Assembly: GCA_023442755.1 (NCBI GenBank)
Contig: JAEZXS010000375.1
Location: 1 to 16,641 of the forward strand
DNA: 16,641 bases
Reading direction: 5' to 3'
Origin: Pseudomonadota bacterium
GTDB lineage: Bacteria > Desulfobacterota > Syntrophobacteria > Syntrophobacterales > Syntrophobacteraceae
Made by a program: the position numbers and the translations under genes. The first letter of the stretch is position 1. Every line of letters begins with the position of its first letter. The notes beneath the pieces are model-generated. The model did no database searches. It worked only from the letters and a program-made list of their open reading frames with translations, and had not been told where the DNA came from. This document shows, piece after piece, positions 7,037-13,243 of the stretch.

Positions 7037-7582
7037 GTGACTGCAACACGCCTTGCCGGGCATGCGGCAAAGATAATCCGGCACTACAAGCGGTTCCACG
7101 GCGGAGGGCCGGACGGCGCGGACCTCCCCTACCGGCTGACCGCCTCGGGGGCCTGGGCCGCATCGCTGCCGGCCCATCTGTTTTATTTCTTCAGGAAATT
7201 ACGCCTCGGAGAAGGCAGACTGTTTATCGACCTGGGGAGCGGCGACGGCGTGGTCGCCTGTATTGCCGGGCTGTTTATCCGAACAATCGGAATAGAAGCC
7301 GACACGGAGCTGGCACTCCAAGCCGGGCGGTCCGCCCGCAACCTTGGCCTGAGCGGAAATGTCGGATTCGTCTGCGCCGATTTTCTTACCCAGCGCATCC
7401 GGGAAGCGGATTACCTCTACATCTACCCCGACAAACCGATCGACGCCCTGGAACCGCTGCTGCAGGGCTGGAAAGGCGCCCTTCTCGTCTATGGCCCCCA
7501 CTTCCCGCCCAAACGGCTCATCCAGGCAGATAAGCTGAAGTGCGGCAGAGAAAGCCTGGCGATCTACCGCAGCCGGTTATAA
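7037..7582 (+). CDS. Class I SAM-dependent methyltransferase (small, substrate unknown)
   Basis: A 181-residue Rossmann-fold methyltransferase. Motif I is FIDLGSGDGVVACIAG (63-78), the acidic end of strand 2 is GIEAD (85-89), an acidic residue at the adenine side is C-A-D115, and strand 4/motif IV reads YLYIYPDKP (126-134). About 60 residues precede motif I and include a His/Arg/Lys-rich start (HAAKIIRHYKRFHGGG) that may contact the substrate. The GTG start at 7037-7039 has only a weak SD (GAAAG). The layout resembles small protein or small-molecule methyltransferases with a short helical cap, and IYPDKP somewhat recalls the xPPY-type motif, but I cannot assign a substrate. It lies 148 nt after the beta-helix gene and may be transcribed with it. 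Confidence 0.75.
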   Translation: MTATRLAGHAAKIIRHYKRFHGGGPDGADLPYRLTASGAWAASLPAHLFYFFRKLRLGEGRLFIDLGSGDGVVACIAGLFIRTIGIEADTELALQAGRSARNLGLSGNVGFVCADFLTQRIREADYLYIYPDKPIDALEPLLQGWKGALLVYGPHFPPKRLIQADKLKCGRESLAIYRSRL

Positions 7583-7610
7583 ACCGGCGACCCGGTGCAA
7601 GCGGACCGGG
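7572..7610. terminator. Two stem-loops in the convergent gap (possible bidirectional terminator)
   Basis: GCCGGTT-ATA-AACCGGC (7572-7588) overlaps the stop codon of the methyltransferase gene. CCCGGT/ACCGGG (7591-7596 with 7605-7610, 8-nt loop) follows directly. Both lie between convergent genes, where a shared terminator is expected, but no long T-tract follows, so intrinsic termination is uncertain. Confidence 0.35.
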
Positions 7611-7615
7611 CCCGT

Positions 7616-7729
7616 TTAGGCCTGGAAATTCTTTGTGTCTTTCTTGGACTTCTTGTCGGCCTTTTTCTCTTTCATAGTCTTGGCGGGTTTCTTCTTGGCT
7701 TCCTTCTTGGTGTCCATGCTCTTAGCCAC
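7616..7729 (-). CDS. Lysine-rich 37-residue protein, possibly nucleic-acid binding
   Basis: A very short, highly basic protein. It starts at the GTG at 7727-7729, chosen because AAGGAG (7736-7741) lies exactly 6 nt before it; a longer in-frame reading from further upstream lacks such a signal. The sequence begins MAKSMDTKKEAKKKPAK and ends KKSKKDTKNFQA, with roughly 40 per cent Lys, a few Glu/Asp and a Pro, like the C-terminal tails of histone H1-like bacterial proteins. It should be disordered and may bind DNA or RNA. A TATAAT (7829-7834 on the minus strand) lies about 100 nt upstream. It is monocistronic as far as can be seen. The function is not known; the start and coding status rest on the SD and composition. 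Confidence 0.6.
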   Translation of the reverse strand: MAKSMDTKKEAKKKPAKTMKEKKADKKSKKDTKNFQA

Positions 7730-7828
7730 GGTATGCTCCTTCGCTGCGAATGCTTCTTCCTGGGATATTACCGCATCGGTACGTTCGGCGAATGTATACT
7801 GCCGGCCATCCGGATACAAGTGCAATCA

Positions 7829-7834
7829 ATTATA
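7829..7834 (-). promoter_or_regulatory. Candidate -10 box for the lysine-rich gene
   Basis: A perfect TATAAT on the minus strand, but with no recognisable -35 at the proper distance. It would give a leader of roughly 90 nt before the GTG at 7729. Confidence 0.25.
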
Positions 7835-7924
7835 CAACAGTTCGATGCAGGGCCGTAGTGTAACCCGCCTTCCGCTGCAGGAAAATGCATTTGTTTGGGC
7901 AGCATCCCGCCCCGTCTTGCAGAC

Positions 7925-8395
7925 TCAAGTACGAAGCGTGGCGATCAGCCGCTTCGGGAATCGGAGCAGGTCGAACGCAGCGTGAATATCGCCGCACACA
8001 ACATCCGCGGCCGATATCGCCCGGGACGCAGCGCCCTCCTTCTGCACGACGCATATGCCCAGCCTGGCTTTTTCCAGCATCACGCAATCATTCCTGCCGT
8101 TGCCGATCGCAATGCACCTTTCTGCGCCCAGGCGATCGATCAGGTCGCCTTTCTTCCTGTCCTGTTCGTGTTGACTGAGTATCTCGACCTTGCAGGCCGC
8201 TCCGGCGAGTTCTTTTTCGACTACCCCGAAGGTGTCCGCGGTAACGACGATGACCGACAGGAGCCGGGACATCTCGTCGATCCTGTCCTTTACACCGTCT
8301 ATGACCGTTCCGTCGATCGCCAGAGTCCCGTTGAGGTCCAGCACGAGATAGTCCGCCCGGATGGGGCCGAAACCCGGAATATCTGCTTCAAGCAT
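7925..8395 (-). CDS. HAD-superfamily phosphatase of the soluble P-type-ATPase-like group (COG4087-like)
   Basis: A 156-residue HAD-fold protein. Motif I is LDLNGTLA with nucleophile D20; the second Asp of ordinary HAD phosphatases (DxD) is Asn22, as in P-type ATPase domains, where DKTGT is usual. Motif II is VVTADT (50-55), the motif III Lys is in DRKKGDL (79-85), and motif IV is GNGRNDC (98-104). No cap domain is large enough to be separate. The arrangement matches the small soluble proteins once called soluble P-type ATPases, which hydrolyse phosphate esters in vitro; the physiological substrate is unknown. The start ATG has GGGAG 7 nt upstream. It is cytoplasmic. It lies downstream of the YoeB-type toxin gene on the same strand with a 240-nt gap, so any cotranscription is uncertain. 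Confidence 0.82.
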   Translation of the reverse strand: MLEADIPGFGPIRADYLVLDLNGTLAIDGTVIDGVKDRIDEMSRLLSVIVVTADTFGVVEKELAGAACKVEILSQHEQDRKKGDLIDRLGAERCIAIGNGRNDCVMLEKARLGICVVQKEGAASRAISAADVVCGDIHAAFDLLRFPKRLIATLRT

Positions 8396-8635
8396 GTTCT
8401 GCTCCCGTTTCTTTGCCGTGATTCATCCATGTATGGCGGCGGGTTTGATAATACCCCGGAGTGTCAGGGCAACGCAAAAGGGTAATTCCGATACGAGGTG
8501 AAAGCTCTATCGCGATTGCCCATGAACATGCAGTTTCTTCGGGATTAAACGAAACGGATCGCGATCTGGATTCTTTCATCCGCAGTGTGCAACCGGACAC
8601 GCCTGACACAGAGGGAGCGCCAAACCGTGCAATCC

Positions 8636-8899
8636 TCATTCATAGTGGGTCCACATGCGAATGATCTTCACCACTTTGAAATCCTGCAGAACATGGTAAA
8701 TCAGGCGGTGTTGGATGTTTATCCTTCGTGAGTAAGCCCCGGACAGGTCCCCGATAAGTTTTTCAAAGGGGGGAGGTGTTTGAAACGGGTTTTCTGAAAG
8801 GATCTGCAGCAGTTTCTCGACATTTGGACGAAGACCCGCGGCTGCGATTTTACGGGCGTCTTTCCGGGCCTCCCCGGTGAAAAGGATTTTCCACTTCAC
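8636..8899 (-). CDS. yoeB: YoeB/Txe-family ribosome-dependent mRNA interferase toxin
   Basis: An 87-residue RelE-superfamily toxin that cleaves mRNA in the ribosomal A site and slows growth when freed from its antitoxin. Matching E. coli YoeB, it keeps the catalytic set: E46 (PFEKL), R65 (IQHRLIY) and the C-terminal His-Tyr pair H85-Y86 (WTHYE). The core GDLSGAYSRRINIQHRLIYHV is characteristic. It starts with a GTG (8897-8899) that overlaps the antitoxin stop codon by GTGA, so the two are translationally coupled. All active-site residues are present, so it looks functional. No transmembrane or export signal is seen. Confidence 0.92.
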   Translation of the reverse strand: MKWKILFTGEARKDARKIAAAGLRPNVEKLLQILSENPFQTPPPFEKLIGDLSGAYSRRINIQHRLIYHVLQDFKVVKIIRMWTHYE

Positions 8900-9138
8900 C
8901 AGCCGGGGTCCTCGTCACACTCTTCGATGGGCGTGGCAAGTCCTTCCCTGATGGATTCACGCATCCCCTTCACCGATAACAGGTAAATCGATTCCTGGAT
9001 GGCATTCCAGTCTTCCTCGGAAACCAGAACCGCGTTTGTGCGTTTACCGGTGATCTTGACGGGCTCATGGGAGGTCGCGGCCTCGTCTATAAGGCGGTAA
9101 AGCCGCGCGCGTGCCTCGGTTGCGGATAGAGTAGTCAT
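8896..9138 (-). CDS. yefM: YefM/Phd-family antitoxin
   Basis: An 80-residue antitoxin that neutralises the toxin encoded just downstream and, with it, represses its own promoter. The N-terminal half (MTTLSATEARARLYRLIDEAATSHEPVKITGKRTNAVLVSEEDW) is the Phd/YefM DNA-binding and dimer domain. The C-terminal part is acidic (PIEECDEDPGW) and likely wraps the toxin. An in-frame TTG/ATG further upstream would add seven residues, but the ATG at 9136-9138 is preferred because AGGAGG lies 8 nt before it. The stop codon overlaps the toxin start. A promoter and palindromes lie immediately upstream. Confidence 0.9.
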   Translation of the reverse strand: MTTLSATEARARLYRLIDEAATSHEPVKITGKRTNAVLVSEEDWNAIQESIYLLSVKGMRESIREGLATPIEECDEDPGW

Positions 9139-9159
9139 ATTTGTCACCTCCTGCTGCAA

Positions 9160-9188
9160 ACGATACGTTTTTACGTACGTTCTGTCAA
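9160..9188 (-). promoter_or_regulatory. Promoter and operator of the yefM-yoeB pair
   Basis: On the minus strand TTGACA (9188-9183) is an exact -35, followed by a 17-bp spacer and TATCGT (9165-9160) as -10. The spacer contains the palindrome ACGTACGT (9173-9180) and the inverted repeat TACGT/ACGTA (9164-9168 with 9173-9177), the place where a YefM-YoeB complex would bind to repress. The operator role is inferred from the family. Confidence 0.65.
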
Positions 9189-9208
9189 TAGGAGGCTGAA
9201 ATCACTCC

Positions 9209-9934
9209 TCATACCGGCGCCTTCGGCGCGACCTGGCAGCGCCGCCGGGATATCAGCAAACGCAGTTTTCCCACGGCGATCACCCCAACCGCAAACGCCA
9301 GTTCGACGCCGTAGACCATGGTCTTGGACGGATTGAGGTAGTCGAAGACCGCGGGATCGGTGATCATCATCTCCCCTCCGACCTTCCCCAGAATGGCGGC
9401 CCCGATATATATAATGATCGGGTACTTATCCATGAGCATCGACAGCAGGCCGCTCGTGAAGACGATGAAGGGAATGCTGAGCCCGAGGCCGAAGAGCAAT
9501 AGGAAGAGGTTGCCGTGAGAAGCCCCGGCCACGGCCAGCATGTTGTCGGTGGACATGGTTATGTCCGCGACGACTATTATCCGGATGGCGTGTGCAAGGG
9601 TCGCGGCCGCACGGTTTCCGCATTCATCCGGAACCCCCTCCACGAAAAGCTTCACGGCTATCCACAGGATCAGAGCACCGCCGGCAAGTTTAAGATAATT
9701 TACGAGGAGAAGCTGGGATATGAAAAAAGTGAGAGCGACGCGCAGCAAAACGGCTGCGCCGGCCCCAAACAGGATTCCTTTCCTGCGCTGCCCGGGCGGA
9801 AGACACTTCACCGCCATGGCGATAACGACGGCATTATCTCCCGCCAGAATGAGATCGATCAGAACAATACTCAGGAAAGCCGAGACGAACGTCCAGTCGA
9901 ACGTGATTACCCCCAATGCCCCAAGATCCAGCAA
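9209..9934 (-). CDS. TerC-family integral membrane protein (YjbE-like), probable metal transporter
   Basis: A 241-residue polytopic membrane protein with about seven hydrophobic segments. The TerC hallmark acidic repeats are present: LIDLILAGDNAVVIAMA (D27, D33-N34) in an early segment and VVADITMSTDNMLAVAGASHG (D124, D130-N131) in the middle. This internal duplication forms the ion site. Members are linked to manganese or calcium export and tellurite resistance; the short YjbE-type has metal-export and alkaline-stress roles in Bacillus. The start is TTG at 9932-9934, with AAAGGAG a few nt upstream. It is the fourth gene of the operon, 53 nt after the previous one. Its pairing with a YeiH-type transporter suggests a joint envelope ion function, but this is inference. 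Confidence 0.85.
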   Translation of the reverse strand: MLDLGALGVITFDWTFVSAFLSIVLIDLILAGDNAVVIAMAVKCLPPGQRRKGILFGAGAAVLLRVALTFFISQLLLVNYLKLAGGALILWIAVKLFVEGVPDECGNRAAATLAHAIRIIVVADITMSTDNMLAVAGASHGNLFLLLFGLGLSIPFIVFTSGLLSMLMDKYPIIIYIGAAILGKVGGEMMITDPAVFDYLNPSKTMVYGVELAFAVGVIAVGKLRLLISRRRCQVAPKAPV

Positions 9935-9987
9935 TTATGCTCCTTTCTTCCGCATCCTCCGTGTCCGCCCGGTGAATGCTTTTGTTC

Positions 9988-10575
9988 TCATCCGAATATT
10001 TTTTCGACGAATTCACGCCGCAATCGGTGCGAGTTTTCCTGGATGAGGACGATTATCCGCGCCGCCCCCTCCATCTCCTCCATTTGCGGGCTTATCGCGG
10101 AATAGAACCGCCTCTCGGCGGCGCCTAGCCTGTTCAGGGCCAACAGGCAATTGGACGAATTGCCGTAGGCCGACCGCGCCAGGGACTCCAGATCGTCGCC
10201 TTCGGCGGCAAGCAGGTCCATGTAGTATTCCACGAGGGCCCGCACCCATGACTCGAATGAGTCTTTGAGTGCGTCTGCAAGGACCGCCTGCCGCACGATC
10301 CGCTCGACATCGGGCGCCGCCCCTGTCTCCGCAGCCTGGACCGCCACGTCCATCGCCTTCCGGCGGGTGGCCATGAAGTCCTTGTTAAATTTCTGGCGGC
10401 CTTCCTTGTACTTGCGCATCCTGTAGATGAAGTGCAGAAACAGGATCGGGACCAATATCATCCACATGCTGACCCTGGGCTGTTCGAAAACGGCCGAACC
10501 TATCCGGTTGGCGAAAAGCGTTTCACTGTCCAGGATCAGTTCTTTCTTGAAATCAAGCTCCGCTGGCGTCGGCAA
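9988..10575 (-). CDS. Single-span membrane protein, unknown function (195 aa)
   Basis: I do not recognise the family with certainty. The N-terminal 33 residues are soluble, one transmembrane helix follows (about 36-52, MWMILVPILFLHFIYRM), then a strongly basic stop-transfer patch (RMRKYKEGRQKFNKDF) and about 140 helical, charged residues (about 75-195) likely in the cytoplasm. The C-terminal part (VERIVRQAVL; LVEYYMDLLA; LNRLGAAERRFYSAI) looks like a helical bundle. The start is TTG at 10573-10575, two nt after the stop of the previous gene and preceded by AAGGA, so it is translationally coupled. It sits between a YeiH-type transporter plus its small partner and TerC; an accessory or regulatory subunit is the natural guess. 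Confidence 0.7.
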   Translation of the reverse strand: MPTPAELDFKKELILDSETLFANRIGSAVFEQPRVSMWMILVPILFLHFIYRMRKYKEGRQKFNKDFMATRRKAMDVAVQAAETGAAPDVERIVRQAVLADALKDSFESWVRALVEYYMDLLAAEGDDLESLARSAYGNSSNCLLALNRLGAAERRFYSAISPQMEEMEGAARIIVLIQENSHRLRREFVEKIFG

Positions 10576-10577
10576 AA

Positions 10578-10865
10578 TTAGTCCTTTTCCCTCGATTCAA
10601 GGCTATGGCGGATATATTCCGACCCCTCATAGGACTCTTTGAGATCCGTGTAATAAATTGCAGTGGCCCTCAGATCGCGCTCGTCGATCACTTCAGCCAT
10701 GTGAGCCGCCCCCGGTAGAAACCGGGACAGGGAACCGAACGCGAAGATGCATACCCAGATCAGGACGAACCCAAGTATCAGCTTTATCCAGAGCATCAAA
10801 CCCGGTCGCGGGGCAAGCGCCCCGCAACCGGAACCGGCTTGAACGTCGGTTGTTCTTGCCGCCAT
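10578..10865 (-). CDS. Small single-span membrane protein (95 aa) of the transporter operon
   Basis: A 95-residue protein with one transmembrane helix (about 24-46, MLWIKLILGFVLIWVCIFAFGSL), a short N-terminus and an acidic, Tyr-rich C-terminal tail (YYTDLKESYEGSEYIRHSLESREKD). I do not recognise the family. It begins 4 nt after the transporter stop and ends 2 nt before the next start, so the three genes are clearly one translation unit. A later in-frame Met at residue 24 lacks an SD. The tail carries many Asp/Glu (about ten in the last 35 residues), which could contact a transporter or a partner protein. The coding status rests on the packed operon layout and the clean hydrophobic helix. Confidence 0.65.
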   Translation of the reverse strand: MAARTTDVQAGSGCGALAPRPGLMLWIKLILGFVLIWVCIFAFGSLSRFLPGAAHMAEVIDERDLRATAIYYTDLKESYEGSEYIRHSLESREKD

Positions 10866-10869
10866 TTTC

Positions 10870-12630
10870 TCAGATCCCTGCAGTGACTTCGGGGAAAATG
10901 AGGTAGAACATTATGTAGCCGACAAGCAGGGTGATCATCAACTGAAAACCTTGCCCGAACACATACAGGGTGATCGGTTTTCCACCCTTGAAGTATGGTC
11001 CGAACTCCCGGAAGTTGGTTTCGAGTCCGATCGATGTGAATGCGAGGGCAAAGAACCATTCGCGCGCGATCCGCGTGAAGCCTCTCAGAACACCCTGGTC
11101 GATCATGACCGTGCTCATGTCCTTACCCAGGCTCTGATCGATGATCGAGAACAGGATCGAGGCCAGAATGAAGCCGATGACGAACTTCGGGAACCGCCGC
11201 CAGATTTCCCACCAGCTCACGGACACACCGGGAGTACAATCCACCTTGGCGCACCAGTAAACGGCCACGGCAAAAGCGGTAACGCCGATCAGCACGTTCT
11301 GGATCATCTTGATGGTGGCAGCCACGTACAGTGCTTTTTCGCCGTAGAACGCTCCCGCCGCCGCAACGGCCCCGGTCGAGTCGATGGTGCTCCCCATCCA
11401 GGCCCCCGCGAGTATTTCCGGCAATCCCACCAGCTTGGCAAACGCAGGCTGGGCCACCATGCAGATAGCGGTGAATACCATGGAAAGGCCGATTGCCAGG
11501 GTCAATTCTTCTTTCTTGGCCCGGCAGGCCGCCGCGGTTGCGATTGCAGCCGAGACGCCGCAAACGGACATATCGGCCGAAATAGTAATGTTGAGAGTTT
11601 TGGAGGGCATTTTGATGATCTTCTGCCCGAACCAGTAGGTGAGGACCAGGGTTATCGGAGTGCATATCCAGGCAACAAAAATGCCCGGTTTGCCTATGGC
11701 GAGGATTTTGTTGAAAAGCACTTCCGCCCCGAGCAGCACGAGGCCGGTCTTGATGAAGAACTCGGTCGCCACCGCGGGCTGCAGCCACTTGGGCGTACCG
11801 ACGGTATTGCTGACGAGAAGGCCGAAGACAATTGCCCACAGGGGAAAGCCGAATCCCCAATATTTCATCAGGGCCTGGGTCTCCGCCATGTACGCGAGGA
11901 CCGCCAGCGCGAAGACCACGGGAAATCCGATCAGGAACTTTCCGAATGATTCCCCCATAATGCCCTTGCCGGCCCCGAAGAAGAGCCCCAGGAAGGCGCA
12001 GAGTCCGATAAGGTACGGGATCCGGTTAAAGGGCTTGTTGTTTGCCTTGCTTTTCGCCTTGGAGGCCTTGTCCTTGGCCGCGACCCAGGTCTTGATTTCC
12101 TTCTCGGCAGCGGTATTGAGGCCCGCATCCTTGAACCCCGCAGCCGCAGCAGCGGCCTGGGCCGTCTTGGCCGTCGCAAGAGCGGCATCCTCTGCCGCCT
12201 TCGCCTTGTCCGCCGATGCCTTCGCGGCCACGTTCATAGCCTCTGCAGCTTCCTTGCTTCGATACACCGCATCCAGCGGATTGTTCGACCAGTCGCCCGG
12301 GGCGGCGAGGAAACTCTGCATGGTCTTGCCGAATTCCTGGTCTCGTGCCCTTATGCCTTTTTTCGCGGAGGATGCATTATGCCATTCGATCGTCTTGAAC
12401 GGCGCAAGGGCAGCCTCCTGCTTCATGGTCGCATTGAGCTTCGGGATTTCCAAGGCTTTCGGCGGAGGCTGGAACAGGTAGAGCGCCAGGCCTGCAAACA
12501 GGAGCAGGAAGCCCATCCAGATGGCCATCCAGTCCTCTTTGGTGTACAGGTCCCGCAAAGTCGTCTTGCCACTGTCGATTACTACATAATCGGGTTCACG
12601 ATTGCCCGGTACGGAGATTTCGTCTGCCAT
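10870..12630 (-). CDS. YeiH-family (PF03601, putative sulfate exporter) transporter with a long N-terminal extension
   Basis: A 586-residue polytopic membrane protein. The C-terminal 380 residues (from about 205) contain the YeiH/Cons_hypoth698 core with about ten hydrophobic segments; its conserved stretch NITISADMSVCGVSAAIATAAACRA (347-371) and GAWMGSTIDSTGAVAAAGAF (409-428) fit the family, which is annotated as a putative sulfate exporter. Typical YeiH proteins are near 350 residues. The extra 200 residues hold a cytoplasmic head, one transmembrane helix (about 36-53), a soluble stretch and an Ala/Lys-rich helical region (about 125-198, AAKASADKAKAAEDAALA, AKAKSKANN) before the core. The start ATG is preceded by AAAGGGG. 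It is the first gene of a four-gene operon. The real substrate (sulfate, sulfite or another anion) is not shown by the sequence. Confidence 0.85.
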   Translation of the reverse strand: MADEISVPGNREPDYVVIDSGKTTLRDLYTKEDWMAIWMGFLLLFAGLALYLFQPPPKALEIPKLNATMKQEAALAPFKTIEWHNASSAKKGIRARDQEFGKTMQSFLAAPGDWSNNPLDAVYRSKEAAEAMNVAAKASADKAKAAEDAALATAKTAQAAAAAAGFKDAGLNTAAEKEIKTWVAAKDKASKAKSKANNKPFNRIPYLIGLCAFLGLFFGAGKGIMGESFGKFLIGFPVVFALAVLAYMAETQALMKYWGFGFPLWAIVFGLLVSNTVGTPKWLQPAVATEFFIKTGLVLLGAEVLFNKILAIGKPGIFVAWICTPITLVLTYWFGQKIIKMPSKTLNITISADMSVCGVSAAIATAAACRAKKEELTLAIGLSMVFTAICMVAQPAFAKLVGLPEILAGAWMGSTIDSTGAVAAAGAFYGEKALYVAATIKMIQNVLIGVTAFAVAVYWCAKVDCTPGVSVSWWEIWRRFPKFVIGFILASILFSIIDQSLGKDMSTVMIDQGVLRGFTRIAREWFFALAFTSIGLETNFREFGPYFKGGKPITLYVFGQGFQLMITLLVGYIMFYLIFPEVTAGI

Positions 12631-12823
12631 TTTTGCCCCTTTCCCTGCAGCGGGGATTGAATGTGAATTTCAAGAACGGGATCGCTCGTCGGTTCGACTG
12701 CAGTGAGGACCCCTGCGGCAGTTGATCAAATAAAAGGATAGAAAAAAGCCAAAACGGACTGCTGGTCAGGGTCTTCGCATCACCTCCTCCCGGTGCTCCA
12801 ACCAAGTGTATTCATGTGTGGAA

Positions 12824-12838
12824 GAGGCTTTCAGCCTC
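12824..12838. repeat. Dispersed hairpin repeat, copy 2
   Basis: GAGGCT-TTC-AGCCTC is a 6-bp hairpin in the same flanking context as the copy at 6929-6941 (TGTGGAAG before, CGCAGA after). The outer C-G pair of copy 1 is an A-T pair here, a compensatory change that keeps the stem. Confidence 0.55.
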
Positions 12839-12840
12839 GC

Positions 12841-12975
12841 AGACTGTTGAAAAAGCCCCCAATCCGTCACCCCGGTGAACCCCGGATCGGGTCCGGGGCA
12901 GGCGTCGGGACCCAGCAGTGCGTGGAAACACTGGATTCCTCACGCGGAACGCGTGATTTCGCCGGAATGGTGATT
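12841..12975. repeat. Degenerate dispersed-repeat island with nested hairpins
   Basis: It begins with GACTGTTGAAAAAG, seen at the edges of many intergenic repeats, then contains CCCCGGA-TCGGG-TCCGGGG (12880-12898) and TCACGCG-GAA-CGCGTGA (12940-12956), the latter enclosed by ATTCC (12935-12939) and GGAAT (12964-12968). The CTGGATTCC...CGCCGGAATG framework resembles common intergenic repeats of this bacterial group; I know the pattern only from memory. No transposase frame is present. Confidence 0.5.
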
Positions 12976-13016
12976 TTAGAGTTTGTCATCTATCGGAGAG
13001 GCTCGATCTGACAGGG

Positions 13017-13034
13017 AGCAAGCCGGATGCCAAA
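13017..13034 (-). promoter_or_regulatory. Candidate sigma54 (-24/-12) promoter of the transporter operon
   Basis: On the minus strand TTTGGCAT, CCGGC, TTGCT matches TGGCAC-N5-TTGCW: TGGCA and TTGCT are intact and the GG-N10-GC spacing is exact (GG 13031-13030, GC 13019-13018). It points at the transporter start at 12630 and lies 210 bp beyond the end of an NtrC-class regulator gene. The resulting leader would be about 375 nt, unusually long, and would include repeat sequence. Confidence 0.45.
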
Positions 13035-13193
13035 CTCAAAACCGGCAATATTATCGGTATGTTGGTGCGAACGACTGGAAGACTTACAGGGATCGGCTGG
13101 GCGATGACCGCCCTATGCGTTAGGGAGGAATCAAGCCATTATATTGATATTATTGAATTAAAATAAGGGATAGCCGACCCGCGGGACGCGGTG

Positions 13194-13235
13194 GGGTGCC
13201 ATATGATTTTTGCATGGCGCCAGATGATTTTTGCA
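13194..13235. repeat. Tandem 21-bp direct repeat (enhancer-site or IS-end candidate)
   Basis: Units 13194-13214 and 13215-13235 agree at 18 of 21 positions and share the exact 12-mer ATGATTTTTGCA. The second unit begins with the palindrome TGGCGCCA. The 21-bp period is two helical turns. The pair lies 160-205 bp upstream of the sigma54-like promoter, the usual distance for NtrC-class activator sites. Terminal repeats of an IS21-like element are an alternative. Confidence 0.7.
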
Positions 13236-13243
13236 CCCTCTGT

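Larger units (their letters stand above)
12631..13243. other. 613-nt intergenic control region and repeat island
   Basis: No convincing gene lies in this gap between the NtrC-class regulator and the transporter operon. It contains a sigma54-type promoter match (13017-13034, minus), a tandem 21-bp repeat (13194-13235), hairpin repeat copy 2 (12824-12838) and a run of degenerate repeat-element sequence (12841-12975). An AT-rich stretch (13138-13174) has a minus-strand TATAAT (13138-13143) without a good -35. The first 150 nt upstream of the transporter start show no clear sigma70 promoter. Confidence 0.6.

Noticed and set aside
8388..8639. An 83-codon minus-strand frame overlapping the toxin stop and the HAD start
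   Set aside because: The overlaps look operon-like, but the third codon positions are not GC-rich like the neighbours and the residue composition is Ser/Arg/Cys-rich and unlike a folded protein. No SD of note was seen.
10951..11949. A 332-codon plus-strand frame opposite the YeiH-type gene
   Set aside because: Composition is that of antisense DNA (Gly/Asp/Arg/His-rich, no hydrophobic pattern), while the minus strand encodes clear transmembrane segments.
12765..12790. A four-codon leader peptide (ATG-CGA-AGA-CCC-TGA on the minus strand) behind GGGAGGAGG
   Set aside because: Spacing from the best SD match to the ATG is only a few nt, no attenuator-type hairpins follow, and there is no regulatory amino-acid run.
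13010..13120. A short plus-strand frame (about 35 codons ending in TAG) with some protein-like look
   Set aside because: It has no SD or start, sits in repeat-rich DNA and matches no family I recognise. A gene remnant is possible but cannot be supported.
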